64,000 nucleotides of DNA, from NCBI GenBank assembly GCA_963277665.1, contig OY728163.1:1902352644-1902416643 (forward strand). Direction: 5' to 3'. Both the position numbers and the translations under genes were made by a program. The DNA is from Viscum album (Eukaryota > Streptophyta > Magnoliopsida > Santalales > Viscaceae). Position 1 is the first letter of the stretch. Each line of letters opens with the position of its first letter. A model generated the notes under the pieces. That model saw only the letters and a program-made list of their open reading frames with translations, was not told where the DNA came from and ran no database searches. Below, one piece after another: positions 1-11,453 of this stretch.

Positions 1-1069
1 TTCACCTCATTTCTTGAGAGAACTAGACCATGCTTGCTTTAACCAGAATTTGATTTATTCCTTTCAAAACTTGAGGGTTTGGGGTACGTGTGTTTTAAAT
101 GATTGAGGCATTTATTTGGTTTTAATCCACCCTTTCAAAATAATCCTTTTCATTATGGCCCACATTTACATTTATCCTTCATTGTAGCCCCCAGTAGACA
201 TGAATTTCCAGTTAGGTTAGCCACATTATCAAGCTAATTTTCCCTATCCTACCTGCTCTTGAAGTGAAATTGCATGATCTAGTCGAACTTAAGTGCGGGG
301 GAAGATGTCGTGTGGTGTACTACCTCATTTTGTTATACTTCAGGTGGTAAATAAATTGTGGATGAGATGTGTGTGATGCTAAAAAATTATTCTGTTGAAA
401 GCTGTGCCTTTTCTGGAGCTTTTATGACAAGAGAAGTTGTGCCTTTCTGGAGCTTCCAATGTAAAAAGAAAGAAAGTTGTGCCTATATGGAGCTTTCAAG
501 AAAAATCATGTTTGAAAGGATTGAAATTTTTGCTGCTGAGCTGATTGAATGTTGATGGAGCCTATTTTCTACAAAGGGGAAGTGAAAGAGACCATACTTG
601 AGTAAAAATTAGAATCTTGCAATTTTTCTTCAAAAAGAGCCAAGCCCTCCTTTTTCGGCCTCAGAATGTTTAACATCTAAATCCTACCAACCCAAAGCCA
701 CAGAACAACCCTGAAAAGTCCTCATGAGAAACAAATTTCCTTGACTCACATCGGGTGGATAAGTAGGAATTTATCAAGCCTATGGTGACTCTTGTGTGTG
801 TTTGGATGAGAAAAGCCTTGTTCAACATTTACATTTGTGAGATGATAGAAAATTAATGTGAGGTAGGTGTTTTGTGTGCATGGGATAATAAATTAAGTGG
901 AAATATATTAAAATCTTAAATTTATAACTTTAAATAACTGTTTTTTATGAGGCATGATATCTTTTTGTTTCTTGAAATTGATTTGATAGATCTCATTGAT
1001 ATGTGTTTTGGATTTGATTTGATTTAATTTTTAATTGTCCAGGAGTCCAAGTGTTAAGTGTAGGGTATT
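1..1069 (+). repeat. 3' internal segment of an upstream Tat/Athila-like unit
   Basis: This stretch is a diverged direct copy of 4832-5898; both begin with the same TTCACCTCATTT text and stay collinear. It ends in a degraded purine tract (about 1056-1069) that matches the intact tract at 5885-5898. Since the second copy is the 3' untranslated part of an element interior, this one is best read as the interior end of another unit lying mostly left of the window. The alternative is that the LTRs are at least 2.7 kb long and this is LTR sequence. Short ORFs here look accidental. Confidence 0.6.
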
Positions 1070-2686
1070 TGATAGAGAAAATATTTTCAATTAATTTATA
1101 TTTAATATCATTATTTTAAACCCACTAAAGTGTTCCTCTAAGATTAATTGTTTCATTTTTATGATAATGGTGTTATTTTGAGCTGAATAGTAAAAATTGG
1201 CCATTTTGGATTTTTAACAGTTTTAAATTATTTCTGTAGTTTGGCCATAACATTATATACACTGATCCAAATTGAAAAATTATTTTTTTTTCAAATTCTA
1301 AACATCCAGGACTTCATTTAGAATTTTTTTGATGAAAAGCTGAATCAGCCATATGGGAGCTCAAAAGGAGCTCACAAGTGGGTGAAAGAAAACTGTTTGG
1401 AGTTCTGCCTAGTTTTGGTGTGGGATCCATAACTAATCCATGGTGGGCCCAAATGTTGTGAAATTCGGTGGGTGGGCGTGCAAGGAGATTTGGATAATAT
1501 ATTATGAAAGAATAACTGACTGAATTGGCCATTTATGAGGTCATTAAATCACACTAATCCGGAGGATTTCATTTTGGAGAGTCTGACTGGACAAAATAAA
1601 TGCTCATAGTAAAACGGCCATAACACTCGAAATACATGTCCAAATCCACTGAGAACTTTATGGGACACGGCCAAAGGAATTATGAACAAATTTCAAGAAG
1701 ATATCAACGTGTGAATATGTCATTTAATGGGTATACAACACGTCAATATTCAGGGGAAACATTCTGACAATAATAGGAGGAGAGCTCCACCCTCTCAAAT
1801 CATCCATTCTCCATCCCATTTCATCCAGGACACCAAGAAGAAGATCTTTTCAGCTTTATTTTTTATTTCTTTTCTTTTTCATAGTTTTATAATGCCTTCT
1901 TCTTCCCCATTCATCTCGATTACCCTTACCATGGTGGGGTAAACATTTGGAGTGATTGGGGAAGGGTTGGTTTTCTACATTGTAATGCTTGAGTTCTTGG
2001 ACGCAATTGAATAATTTTCTTCTTCAAAGTTGTTTTCAATTTATTATAGTGGATTTTATTATCAAGTTCGATCGTTCTTGAATATTAATTCTGTTATTTA
2101 TTTTTTCCTTGGTAAAATAATCAATATCTCCCCCCACTAATTTTTGGTTTATATACGATGGAATAAACCAGGAATTAGTGGTGAAGTACTCGATGATCGT
2201 CAATACGTGTAAAAGGTGTAGTGAATGTTCTTAATTGTTTGGGATAAAAAAACCCGATTGGGAATTGCCCATTTCAATTAAGGATATTCAATACAACTAT
2301 TTTACACATGGAAGGAGAGTTCACTAAACTAAGATCTTGGTAAGGTTTTCTCTCAAAATAATAATTTCTCCAAGGAAGTGAGAGGAAACGATTGTGGAAG
2401 CTCACTTTAATCAACAAAGAAGAAGAGGATTGAATTAAATTTAACAAGGATAGCATTACAATTAGAAAACCGACCATGAACTAATCACCCTTTTTAATAT
2501 CATAGTTTTTTCAATCATTTTAATTTCAAATTTCATTTCAAAAACACAACATTTTTTACCCTCGTTTTAAAGTGACAAATCGTTTTGTGTGCACTCCTCT
2601 TCGGGAGACATCCTAGGTCAACCACTTTACTACATTTTAACTTAGGAAATAATTTTTTTACCATGCCCTACGATAGGCGCGCGTCA
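1070..2686 (+). repeat. LTR 1 of non-autonomous Tat/Athila-like element
   Basis: Direct repeat of 5899-7518, roughly 90 percent alike in blocks I compared by eye. It starts TGATAGAG after a purine tract and ends GCGTCA, giving TG...CA ends. Homology to the second copy stops exactly at the CA, and a primer-binding site follows four bases later, which fixes the 3' boundary firmly. The 5' boundary is inferred from the purine tract and TG. The TATA box seen in the second copy is broken here (CAATAATAGG around 1769-1778). Confidence 0.7.
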
Positions 2687-2690
2687 AACT

Positions 2691-2708
2691 TAGTGTTGTT
2701 GCCGGTGA
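2691..2708 (+). other. Degenerate tRNA-Asp-type primer binding site
   Basis: The 18 bases four positions after the LTR end read TAGTGTTGTTGCCGGTGA. Plant Athila/Tat elements use a site ending in CCGTTGCCGGGGA, complementary to the 3' end of tRNA-Asp. I count 13 of 18 matches to the usual site; four of the five differences are C-to-T or G-to-A transitions, as expected for decay of methylated DNA. Confidence 0.6.
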
Positions 2709-2814
2709 GGTAGTGCCACAAACTAATTGTAAATATTTGACTTTTTCAATTTAAAAAAAATTAAAAAAATCTTTTTCCATGTTGTTTTCTAATGATTATT
2801 TCTTTAATTCATAG

Positions 2815-4158
2815 AACAATTACCCACCAGTGCGAGAACCAATTATTGAATCACCTTGGTCTATAGAGTATAATGTTTCTTTATTAGCTAAACAAATTCG
2901 GGGAGCTTGAATCCAAATAATAACAGAGGATGAATTCATGGATATCATTGAAAACCATAAAGAGAACCTCGAATACCCAGTGTTGGAGGGTTTGGGAAGA
3001 GAATTAATTGAACTTCAGGAGTATTTTCCAGAATTTTATCACGAAATGATCAAAGTACAACACCAAGAAGAAGAAGTTTACAATGATATTGAAGCCTAAT
3101 TTTAAAGAATTAGTCAAATAGTTTAAAACCTAGAGACCTCAATACAGTGGATAGAAAAACAAGTATATGCATCCCAAGATCAACAAATAGAGCCAGATCA
3201 AGAACCAGAACTCAGAAAATTGATGGAAGAAGTAGCCCCACAAATCCTTCAAGTTGAAGAACCCATGGAGGCCTGGATGAAATTAAAATAAGATCTGATG
3301 CGCCCATATCGATCAATGTTGGAGGATATTGATGAAGAAGATTTATCAATTGAAATGGGAGATCAAAAAGATCTAGATAACTTTTGTAATGAGTGTGAGG
3401 AACTTCTTGATCCAACTATTCATGATAATGTAGATGATTCAGCAACATTGAAGGAAGAAACCAACCAAGCAGTGGAATTTAAAGAGAAGATAGAGGAATC
3501 TGACTACATACCTCTATCTTTGGAAATTAAACTCCAAGAGCCACCTCCCTTTGAAGAAGAAATTGAATCCAAACAAGCTCAGGGAGTTAATATTTTCATA
3601 AACTCATTATTTTTTGATTGTGTTGAAACTGAATTGAGTATTACCTCCCCTTTTTTTAATTTTTCAGATTCATCCAACACTTGTATTTCCTTGGAGGGAG
3701 AATATGCATCTGAAGGGGAACATCTGGATCTCCCCAAACCTATTGAACATTTAATGTAAGGATTACATGAGAAGATCAAAGTGAATTTCTTGGAGGAAAA
3801 TGAGACAAAATCTACTTACTTTTAAAGGGAAGAATTTGATATTTATTCTTCATGCTTTAATATTTTTCAAATAGAATTAAACTCTGACATTCCCTTTGAT
3901 TTTTTCCCAGAAGTATCATACCTTCAGCAACCACTAGAGAATAAAGAAGATGTTATTCATGCAGAACCCAAGAAGGAGGAGTCTTTGTACTTCATCCTAC
4001 CCCCACCATGCACAGTGTACCACATTGCGAAGGGGGTGGATCTGGTGTACTCTATCTATGGAGTTATCCTCAACAAGAACAATGAAATGAAAGCTGGGAA
4101 GATCCACATGTGGTGGTTCAAATCAAAGAAACCTCATCCACCATCAGATTGGGGATAA
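2815..4158 (+). pseudogene. Decayed acidic ORF of a non-autonomous LTR element
   Basis: One reading frame runs about 445 codons from just after position 2814 to a TAA at 4156-4158. It is broken only by in-frame stops at 2908, 3097, 3103, 3124, 3289, 3757 and 3823, with no frameshift. Six of the seven are TAA, consistent with CAA-to-TAA decay. The longest uninterrupted part is 3298-3759 (153 codons). The product is Glu/Asp/Gln-rich with helical stretches. Its C-terminal part is less acidic, with a Pro-rich segment near ILPPPCTVYH and a Lys/Trp-rich end (MWWFKSKKPHPPSDWG). I see no zinc knuckle, protease or reverse transcriptase, so this is not a full gag-pol. I do not recognise the family; a gag-like or accessory protein of a non-autonomous Tat-lineage element is the likeliest reading. 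The frame opens right after a splice-acceptor-like TTCATAG. Confidence 0.6.
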
Positions 4159-5884
4159 TTGATTAGAACTGCCCCTCTGGAGGCAGTCAAAACCCAGGGC
4201 CCACTTGGGGGATTAAACCAAGTTTAATCCTTCTATTCTAATCATATTTCTATTTTAATTTATTTCAATAAATATCTTATTTTTTCTTTTTTTCTTTTAT
4301 TTGTAGGTTTTCAGAGTGCAACACTTAGTAGGATAACTCAATGTTGCACTACGATTAAATCAGGTTGTACCTCTCCTTCATACTTTCTTGATGTTGTGAT
4401 TCATTTTAAAATTGTTATACATGTTAAATAAACCTGAATTCATTGAGGAAACTGCATCACATTAGTGTGGGGGAGGGAACCTTTATAGTATAGGATTTTC
4501 ATTTGATATTTTTTTTCACAAAAAAATTAAAAAAATTGTGTGTTTTCAAATTTTTGTGTGTTTATTTTTTCAATTTTTGGTGTGTTTCTAAAACTTTTGA
4601 GCTGAAATGATTATCTATACCATTTTTGAAACCCATGTCAATGAGTGAACCAATCTATTTCATGAAACCGAGCTTAAATAAATGCTGAAATGACTTCATT
4701 TCACGTTCAAATCTTTTACAATTTCATGAAAAGTACACTGATTTTTAAAACCCATGCCATATTTCACTGTCTATGTCTTTGAAATCACTTTCCTATGAGG
4801 CTTCTGAAATTTTTTTGTCATATTCTTTTCATTCACCTCATTTGTTGAGAGAACCAGACCATGCTTGCTTTAACCAGAATTTGATTTATTCCTTTCAAAA
4901 CTTGAGGGTTTAGGGTACGTGTGTTTTAAATTATTGAGTCATTTATTTGGTTTTAAGCCCCCTTTTCAAAATAATCCTTTTCATTATGGCCCACCTTTAT
5001 ATTTATCCATCATTGTATCCCCTAGTAGCCATGAATTTCCTATTAGGTTAGCCACATTATCAAGCCAATTTTCCCTATCCTACCTGCTCTTGAAGTGAAA
5101 TTGCATGATCTAGTTTAACTTAAGTGTGGGGAAAGATGTCATGTGGTGTACTACCTCATTTGGTTATACTTTGGGTGGAAAATAAATTTTGGATGAGATG
5201 TGTGTGATGCTGAAAAATTATTGTGTTGAAAGCTGTGTCTTTTATGGAGCTTTTATGACAAGAGAAGTTGTTCCTTTCTAGAGCTTCCAATGTAAAAAAA
5301 GAAAGTTGTGCCTATCTGGAGATTTCAAGAAAAATCATGTCTGAAGGGATTGCAATTTTTGCTACTGAGCTGATTGAATGTTGATGGAGCCTATTTTCTA
5401 CAAAGGGGGAGTGAAGGAAACCATACTTGAGTAAAAATTAGAATCGTGCAATTTTGCTTCAAAAAGAGCCAAGCCCTCCTTTTTCGGCCTCAGAATGTTT
5501 AACATCTAAATACTACCAACCCAAAGCCACAAAACAACCCTGAAAAGTCCTCATGAGAAACACATATCCTTGACTCACATTGGGTGGAGAAGTAGGAATT
5601 TATCAAGCCTATGGTGACTCTTGTGTGTGTTTGGATGATAAAAGCCTTGTTCAACATTTACATTTGTGAGATGACAGAAAATTAATGTGAGGTACGTGTT
5701 TTGTGTGCATGGGATAATAAATGAAGTGGAAATATATTAAAATATTAAATTTAGAACTTGAAATAACTTTTTTTGATGAGGCATGATATCTTTTTGTTTC
5801 TTGAAATTGATTTGATAGATCTCATTGATATGTGTTTTGGATTTGATTTGATTTAATTTTTACTTGTCCAGGAGTACAAGTGCT
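4159..5884 (+). other. 3' untranslated interior of the Tat/Athila-like element
   Basis: No credible ORF. The stretch holds a pyrimidine run ending TTTGTAG near 4306 that resembles a splice acceptor, and several GTGTGGGG purine tracts (4466, 5126, 5888). The part from 4832 onward is repeated at 1-1069. Such purine-tract-rich 3' leaders precede the 3' LTR in Tat/Athila elements. Confidence 0.5.
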
Positions 5885-5898
5885 AAGTGTGGGGGAAT
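5885..5898 (+). other. Polypurine tract before LTR 2
   Basis: AAGTGTGGGGGAAT lies directly before the inferred LTR start (TAATAG here, TGATAG in LTR 1). A purine tract abutting the 3' LTR primes plus-strand DNA synthesis; its position is the main argument for placing the LTR start at 5899 rather than further left. Confidence 0.55.
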
Positions 5899-7518
5899 TA
5901 ATAGAGAAAATATTTTCAATTAATTTATATTGAATATCATTTTTTTAAACCCACAAAAGTGTTCCTCTAAGATGAATTGTTTCATTTTTATGATAATGGT
6001 GTTATTTTGAGCTGAATAGTAAAAATTGGCCATTTTGGATTTTTAACAGTTTTAAATTATTTCTGTAGTTTGGCCATAAAATTATCTACACTGATTCAAA
6101 TTGAAAAATTCTTTTTTTCCAACTTCTACATATCCAGGGATTCATTTAATATTTTTGGACAAAAAGCTTAATCGGCCATATGGAAGCTTAAAAGGAGCTC
6201 ACAAGTGGGTGAAAGAAAACTGTTTTCAGTTCTTCCTAGTTTTGGTGTGGGATCCATAACTAATCCATGGTGTGCCCCAATGTTGTTAAATTTGGTGGGT
6301 GGACGCACAAGGAGTTTTGGAGCATCTTTTATGAAGGAATAACCGACTTAATTGGACGTTTATGGGGTCATCAAATCACCCTAATCCGGATGATTTCGTT
6401 TTGGAGAGTCTGAATGGACAGAATAAATGCTCATAGTAAAACGGCCATAACTCTCAGAATACATGTCCAAATCCGTTGAGATATTTAGGGGACGCGTCCA
6501 AGAGAATTATGAACAACATTGAAGAAGGGATCAACACGTTAAGATGTCATTTAATGGGGATAAAAATCGTAAAAATTAGGAGGAAACATTATAGCTATAA
6601 AAGGAGGAGAGCCCCACCCTCTCAAATCATCCATTCTCCATCCCATTCCTTCCGGGACACCAAGAGGAAGATCTTTTCGGATTTATTTTTTATTTATTTT
6701 CTCTTTCATAGTTTTATAATGCCTTATTCTTCCCCATTCATCTCGATTACCCTTACCATGGTGGGGTAAACATTTGGAGTGATTGGGGAAGTGTTGGTTT
6801 CCTACATTGTAATGCTTGAGTTCTTGGACGCAATTGAATAAATTTCTTTCTTCTTCAAAGTTGTTTTCATTTTATTATAGAGGATTTTATTATCATGTTC
6901 GATTGTTCTTGAATATTAATTCCGTTATTTATTTTTTCCTTGGTAAAATAATCAATATCTCCCTCCACTAATTTCTCGTTTATATACGATGGAATAAACC
7001 AGGAATTAGTGGTGAAGTACTCGACGATCGTCAGTACGTGTAAAAGGTGTAGTGAATGTTCTTAATTGTTTGGGATAAAAAAAACCCAATCGGGAATTTC
7101 CCATTTCAATTAAGGATATTCAATACAACTATTTTACACATGGAAGGAGAGTTGACCAAACCACGATCTTGGTAAGGTTTTCTCTCACAATAATAATTTC
7201 ACCAAGGAAGTGAGAGGAAATGATTGTGGAAACTCACTTTAATAAACAAAGAAGAATAGGTTTGAATTAAATTGAACAAGGATAGCCTTACAATTAGAAA
7301 ACCGACCCTGACCTAATCACCCTTTTTAATATTCTAGTTTTTTCAATCATTTTAATTTCAAATTTCATTTCAAAATTACAACATTTTTTACCCTTGTTTT
7401 AAAGTGACAACTCATTTTGTGTGCACTCCTCTTCGGGAGACATCCTAGGTCAACCACTTTACTACATTTTAACTTAAGAAATAATTGTTTTTCCACGCCC
7501 TACGACAGGCATGCGTCA
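5899..7518 (+). repeat. LTR 2 of non-autonomous Tat/Athila-like element
   Basis: Second copy of 1070-2686, 1620 against 1617 bp. It ends GCGTCA at 7518, where homology to LTR 1 stops; the next five bases, TCTAT, would be the target duplication, but its partner lies outside the window. The first bases read TA instead of TG, a single transition. This copy keeps a plausible TATA box at 6596. The ORF at 6476-6769 lies inside the LTR; LTR 1 has only a shorter related fragment, so I do not call it a gene. Confidence 0.7.
6596..6602 (+). promoter_or_regulatory. LTR TATA box
   Basis: TATAAAAGGAGGAGAG sits about 700 bp into the LTR and is followed by a C-rich leader (CCCCACCCTCTC). The equivalent site in LTR 1 has lost the TATA motif, so only LTR 2 retains a recognisable core promoter. 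Confidence 0.5.
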
Positions 7519-8961
7519 TCTATGTTGTGGCTTTCAGGTATGAAAATCCATAAGGTAGTAATAATGTAAAGACACGCATTTTCTATTTCATTTTTTTAAT
7601 TGTATGGAATTATTACGAGTCTGCGAAAATTGACGACACCTGATTCCGAGGCCCGGTGTGCCTGAAATGAATTTTTGAACATTTTTTTGGGTGAGTTCAG
7701 AAAACCAGTGAGCGACATTTTATAACATTTGAATCGTTGCACAAATTAAAAATCTGAGGGCACCATTGCATATATAGCATCAGGATTCACTTAAGGGTGA
7801 ATTTACTTTGATCGCAGTAGGTCTTGAGAAAAAGTTATGTTTTGTGACTTTAAAAAAAGTAACATTTTATTTTATTTCTTTCTAACTAATCCTCCAATGG
7901 ACAAGCATAGTGTGGGGACAGTGATGTGTCAAGCCAATAAATGGGTTGACCTGTCAATCTTAATTAATGATGTCATTGGGAAATTAGGAATGTTCCTAAT
8001 TAACGTGCCCCCATTAAATCCACATATCATTACTTACCCTCCCCCTCTCCTATATATATGTAATTTGGGGAGGGGTACCGAAACATATTCTCCTTGAAAC
8101 AAAGTGTTGAAGGGGTTCCAAGATGCCAAACCCTTAGAGGATGGAGCTGATCCCAGCGGGAGGTGACAGGTGACACAGAACCATGAACTGAAGGATGATG
8201 TATGAGTGGCATCATTGGGAGATGATAGTGGGAATGAAGAACATGATCCACCTTTAGGCACAAGTTCTCTCCAATAGGTTTACGAGGTAGGGTTTTTGAA
8301 TCTCATTTATTTCATGTGAATTTATTGAACCCCTCTATCCTCCATCTTATTAACGAGCTAATGCAGAGGGGCTGTCCAAAAAAACACAACTCAGACCCTC
8401 CACAATCTTTACTATACCCTTGCGTTCTCCGTGGAATACCACCAGCGCGACGACACCGATCGGCTATAAAGAAGGAATGTGCTAATGCACACTGTAGGTG
8501 GAGGCCATGACACAAAGTCATGACTGTCATCAGAATAGCTGGCATAGGCTGGCTGTGGAGGAGGTAGGACACACCATTGTGCACCGCCGGTGAAGAGAGG
8601 GTCGTGGCTTGTCAGTCGCGACGATCGTTGGAGGTGGCTGGCACATCGTCCAGCCACGAAAGGGGAGGCGCAGTGACCAGTGTTCCACCGGCGAGAAGGA
8701 GGCTGCAGTGGATGCTAATCCCACAACTCCGGTGGGTTCCTTGGTGACCGAGCATCACTTCTTCTTCACAAACCGAATGGCCTCTAGGCCATTTGGGTGT
8801 TCAGAAAACCGGGGGGTCACACCCCCCACACCGGCTAGGGCGGACCCCACAGCGGTCCGTGTTCCCCCATTGACTGGACAATTCCCCCCATTGGGTCGGT
8901 CCATGCTCCACCTCGGACTGGACTGCGCCCCACCTCGGGCTAGACCACACTCCACCATCAT

Positions 8962-9068
8962 CGGGCCGCCACCTTGCGGGTCGCCCCCTTACGGGCCGCC
9001 CTTCACGGTCCGCCCCATTGCAGGCCTCCCCATTATGGACCGCCCTTCATGGATCACCCCCTTGCTGG
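8962..9068 (+). repeat. GC-rich minisatellite, about 15-bp unit
   Basis: About seven imperfect copies of a 14-16 bp unit close to GGNCCGCCCNTTNNN in tandem. They give a Pro/Gly-rich string in the overlapping reading frame. The array lies in the GC-rich core of LTR X. Confidence 0.55.
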
Positions 9069-9559
9069 ATAAGATATACCTTGGCCCAGGGGGCTGAGCC
9101 CACCACGGCCCATCCTAGATTGGTTCAGGTCGAGTTGGACCGGACTCGGGCCAACTGGGCCTAGAAACACGTAAAGGGCCATATCTTGAGAACCGTACAT
9201 CCGTTCCATGAACCGTCTACGATGTTGAGATCCTTGGATCAATATTGTCCTTTTTGGTGTAATATTATTGAGTTTTTGAGACAATTGGCATATGAATAGG
9301 TTATATTGATCCTAAAACTAACCGGGCCCCCAGAACTAACATGCTTATAACTCATAGACTGGGCATCTGATTGACGCACCGTCTGTCACATTGGAACCCT
9401 TAATACATGGCGGTTCTTTGGGATATTCCTTTTTAGTGCTTTGTGGAGGTTGAGTTATACCTGATATCTCGTGGACAGATTCTACGAAACTCATGCACAC
9501 CAGGTGTGAGGAATCCAGTTGTTGGCTTTAAGGCGGAGGTTGGAGACAGATCGTATGGA

Positions 9560-9690
9560 GGTCAGTGCTCAGTGATCCTATGTGGGTCAGCACATACTGA
9601 TCCTATGTGGGGAAGATCATGTGTGGTTCAATGCTCAACGATCCTGTGTTGGTCAGCTCATACTGATCCTGTGTTTTTTAGATCCAGTGT
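9560..9690 (+). repeat. Tandem repeat, about 65-bp unit
   Basis: Two adjacent copies (about 9560-9624 and 9625-9690) share the order GGTCA, GATCCTATGTG, CATACTGATCCT. Degraded partial copies continue to about 9790. Such subrepeats are common in plant LTRs. Confidence 0.6.
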
Positions 9691-10479
9691 GGGTCATTAG
9701 GGGTTATTTACCTATCGAATCTGGGTGGGTCAGATCCTGTGTGGATCATTGTAAGGGTTAGTACATATTGATCTTATGTGGGTTATACTCCGTATGGTTA
9801 GAAGCAGTGCCTCTTGATATAATAAGATGTTATAGCTTTCCGACTAATCATATGTACTTCTATACTTTACTGAAAAACATGGTTTGAGTGGAGACTCTTT
9901 TTAAGCTGTGTATATTGCTTCGTGATTTGTGATTGAGATCATGCATTGTGGCTTTACTTTTTGGAATTCTAAGAGAACTTAGGTGGTCTCGGGGTCCATA
10001 CTAGGTATTTTTATACTCACCCCTACATGGGATTCTCTTGTACCTTGTTGTGTCTTATGCAGACGGTGAGCAATAGGGCTAAGGTTTGAGGGAGCCAAGA
10101 CCAGGCGGTAAGCGGAGGAAAAAAGCGGACGTGGAGTATTGAGGAGGCGATCTATACCTACCCTTCAGGTATGATCCTTAGAGGATGACCCAAGAGTTTT
10201 TTCCTATTTTTAGTTGTATTGTAAATTTCAGTTGAACATGTACTTTTCTAGTAGGGGCTTTTATTCCAGCCCCTTAATTTCATCACACTTTTACTAAAAT
10301 AGTTACATAGTGCTTTCTTCTTGTTTTGTGATAGTCTTTGTGTTTTTATAGGCCTAAAGGCATTTACTTCCTGTTATAGGGATACGCCTTTCCAGTGCTA
10401 GTCGCTAGCCTCTGGACTTTGGAAGGCGGGCTTGGTGTAGTCACGGCACGGGCCCCGAGGGACGGGTCTTGACATTGGG

Positions 10480-11453
10480 AGACATTATGTTTGTGAGATT
10501 ATGCACCTCCACAGGGTTCCTTATACAATTTTATTAGAGAGGTATGCTAGATTTATATCACAGTTTCAGAAGGTCATATAGAGGGAGTTGGGTACACCAG
10601 TGGTTTTGAGCATTCCATACCTCCCTTAGACTGATTGTCATTCACAAAACAACATATAGGTTCTAGAGTAAAATCATAATAAGTGTATGAATTATTTTGG
10701 GACTTCTTGGTCGAGGAATATACCCTTGGTTGAGTTATCCTGAATAATAGAAATCAGGTGAAAATATAGATATATCCTTTTGAGTCTTTCAATAATTGGA
10801 TATACAGATCACCTCTATGCTATTTAGAGGTTGGGGAGGTAGAGTTGCTCTAACCACCTCTCATACAGGTGACATAAGAGAATGAGCACATGATCACAAG
10901 GTGGATGGATACTAGTCAATCTATACAGAAATTATATGATGATCACCATTGATGACCTCTAGAGTTGATGGTAAAGGATCGTGTCTTTTTTACATATCGC
11001 AATGAGGCTAGGACATAGATGGATTATGAGATATGGTATGATTTCACTATGTTATGTAAGTCCATTTGATATTATAGAGAGAGTTGAGATAGTATCATAT
11101 CAGTTATAGTTACCTAAAAGGTATTAACCCATGCACAATGTCATACATGTACATCAATTGTACATTTATAACTCAAATTTGTATCATACTATACAACCAA
11201 GTAATGTAGAGCTATCAGTAGATGTGTCATTCAAGGAGTATCATATACGTGTTCATGATCAAACAATGAAAGCTCTTCAAGATCAGTCTATCCCTCCAAT
11301 TTTGATGTTACGGAAACATGCCCATTTTTAGGATGAGAAATAGGAGTGGGAGGATGATATAAGTTATCAGTGGTAGAGCTATTCTCATATGACTCCTAAA
11401 CACCCTTTAAAGAGAAATTCATGGATTAATTTCTATAAGGATGAATATTATAT
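10480..11453 (+). pseudogene. Ty3/gypsy integrase remnant
   Basis: Translation with a few frame changes gives a recognisable gypsy integrase. It opens at the region equivalent to YVREIVRLHGVP (10490-10525). The stretch normally reading AYHPQTDGQSER follows at about 10610-10660, with stops in place of Gln and Arg. The block IYRSPLCYLEVGEVELL is at about 10800-10855. A C-terminal domain with the form VELSVDVSFKEYHIRV is at about 11200-11260. The N-terminal zinc finger and everything upstream (gag, protease, reverse transcriptase, RNase H) are missing, and the remnant abuts the end of LTR X. A related LTR-like block begins directly downstream. Non-functional. Confidence 0.75.

Larger units (their letters stand above)
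7565..10474 (+). repeat. GC-rich LTR-like block (LTR X), partner not seen
   Basis: The block begins TGTAAAGAC and ends GTCTTGACA; these are inverted repeats with 8 of 9 matches, the pattern of LTR ends. Length is 2910 bp. It has a TATA-like stretch (about 8050-8060) and two internal minisatellites, and a G+C-rich core (about 8400-9130) unlike the rest of the window. No primer site follows; the next sequence is gypsy integrase. The flanking 5-mers (AATAA and TTGGG) do not match, so it is not a clean solo LTR. Likely a 5' LTR whose gag to reverse transcriptase was deleted, or an LTR joined to an unrelated integrase. The 162-codon frame at 8609-9097 is read as a by-product of high GC. Confidence 0.5.

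Noticed and set aside
3298..3759. 153-codon frame as a separate small gene
   Set aside because: The same frame continues on both sides through isolated stops, so it is only the longest intact piece of the 445-codon decayed ORF.
6476..6769. 97-codon frame in LTR 2
   Set aside because: Only a shorter related piece (1727-1942) exists in LTR 1, with a different start and a broken upstream part; it overlaps the TATA box region.
8609..9097. 162-codon frame with Pro/Gly-rich C-terminal half
   Set aside because: It lies in the GC-rich core of LTR X, its low-complexity part is just the minisatellite in translation, and overlapping frames on the other strand are equally open. High GC explains it.
7565..10474. 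LTR X as a clean solo LTR
   Set aside because: The 5-mers on either side (AATAA and TTGGG) do not match, and integrase follows directly.
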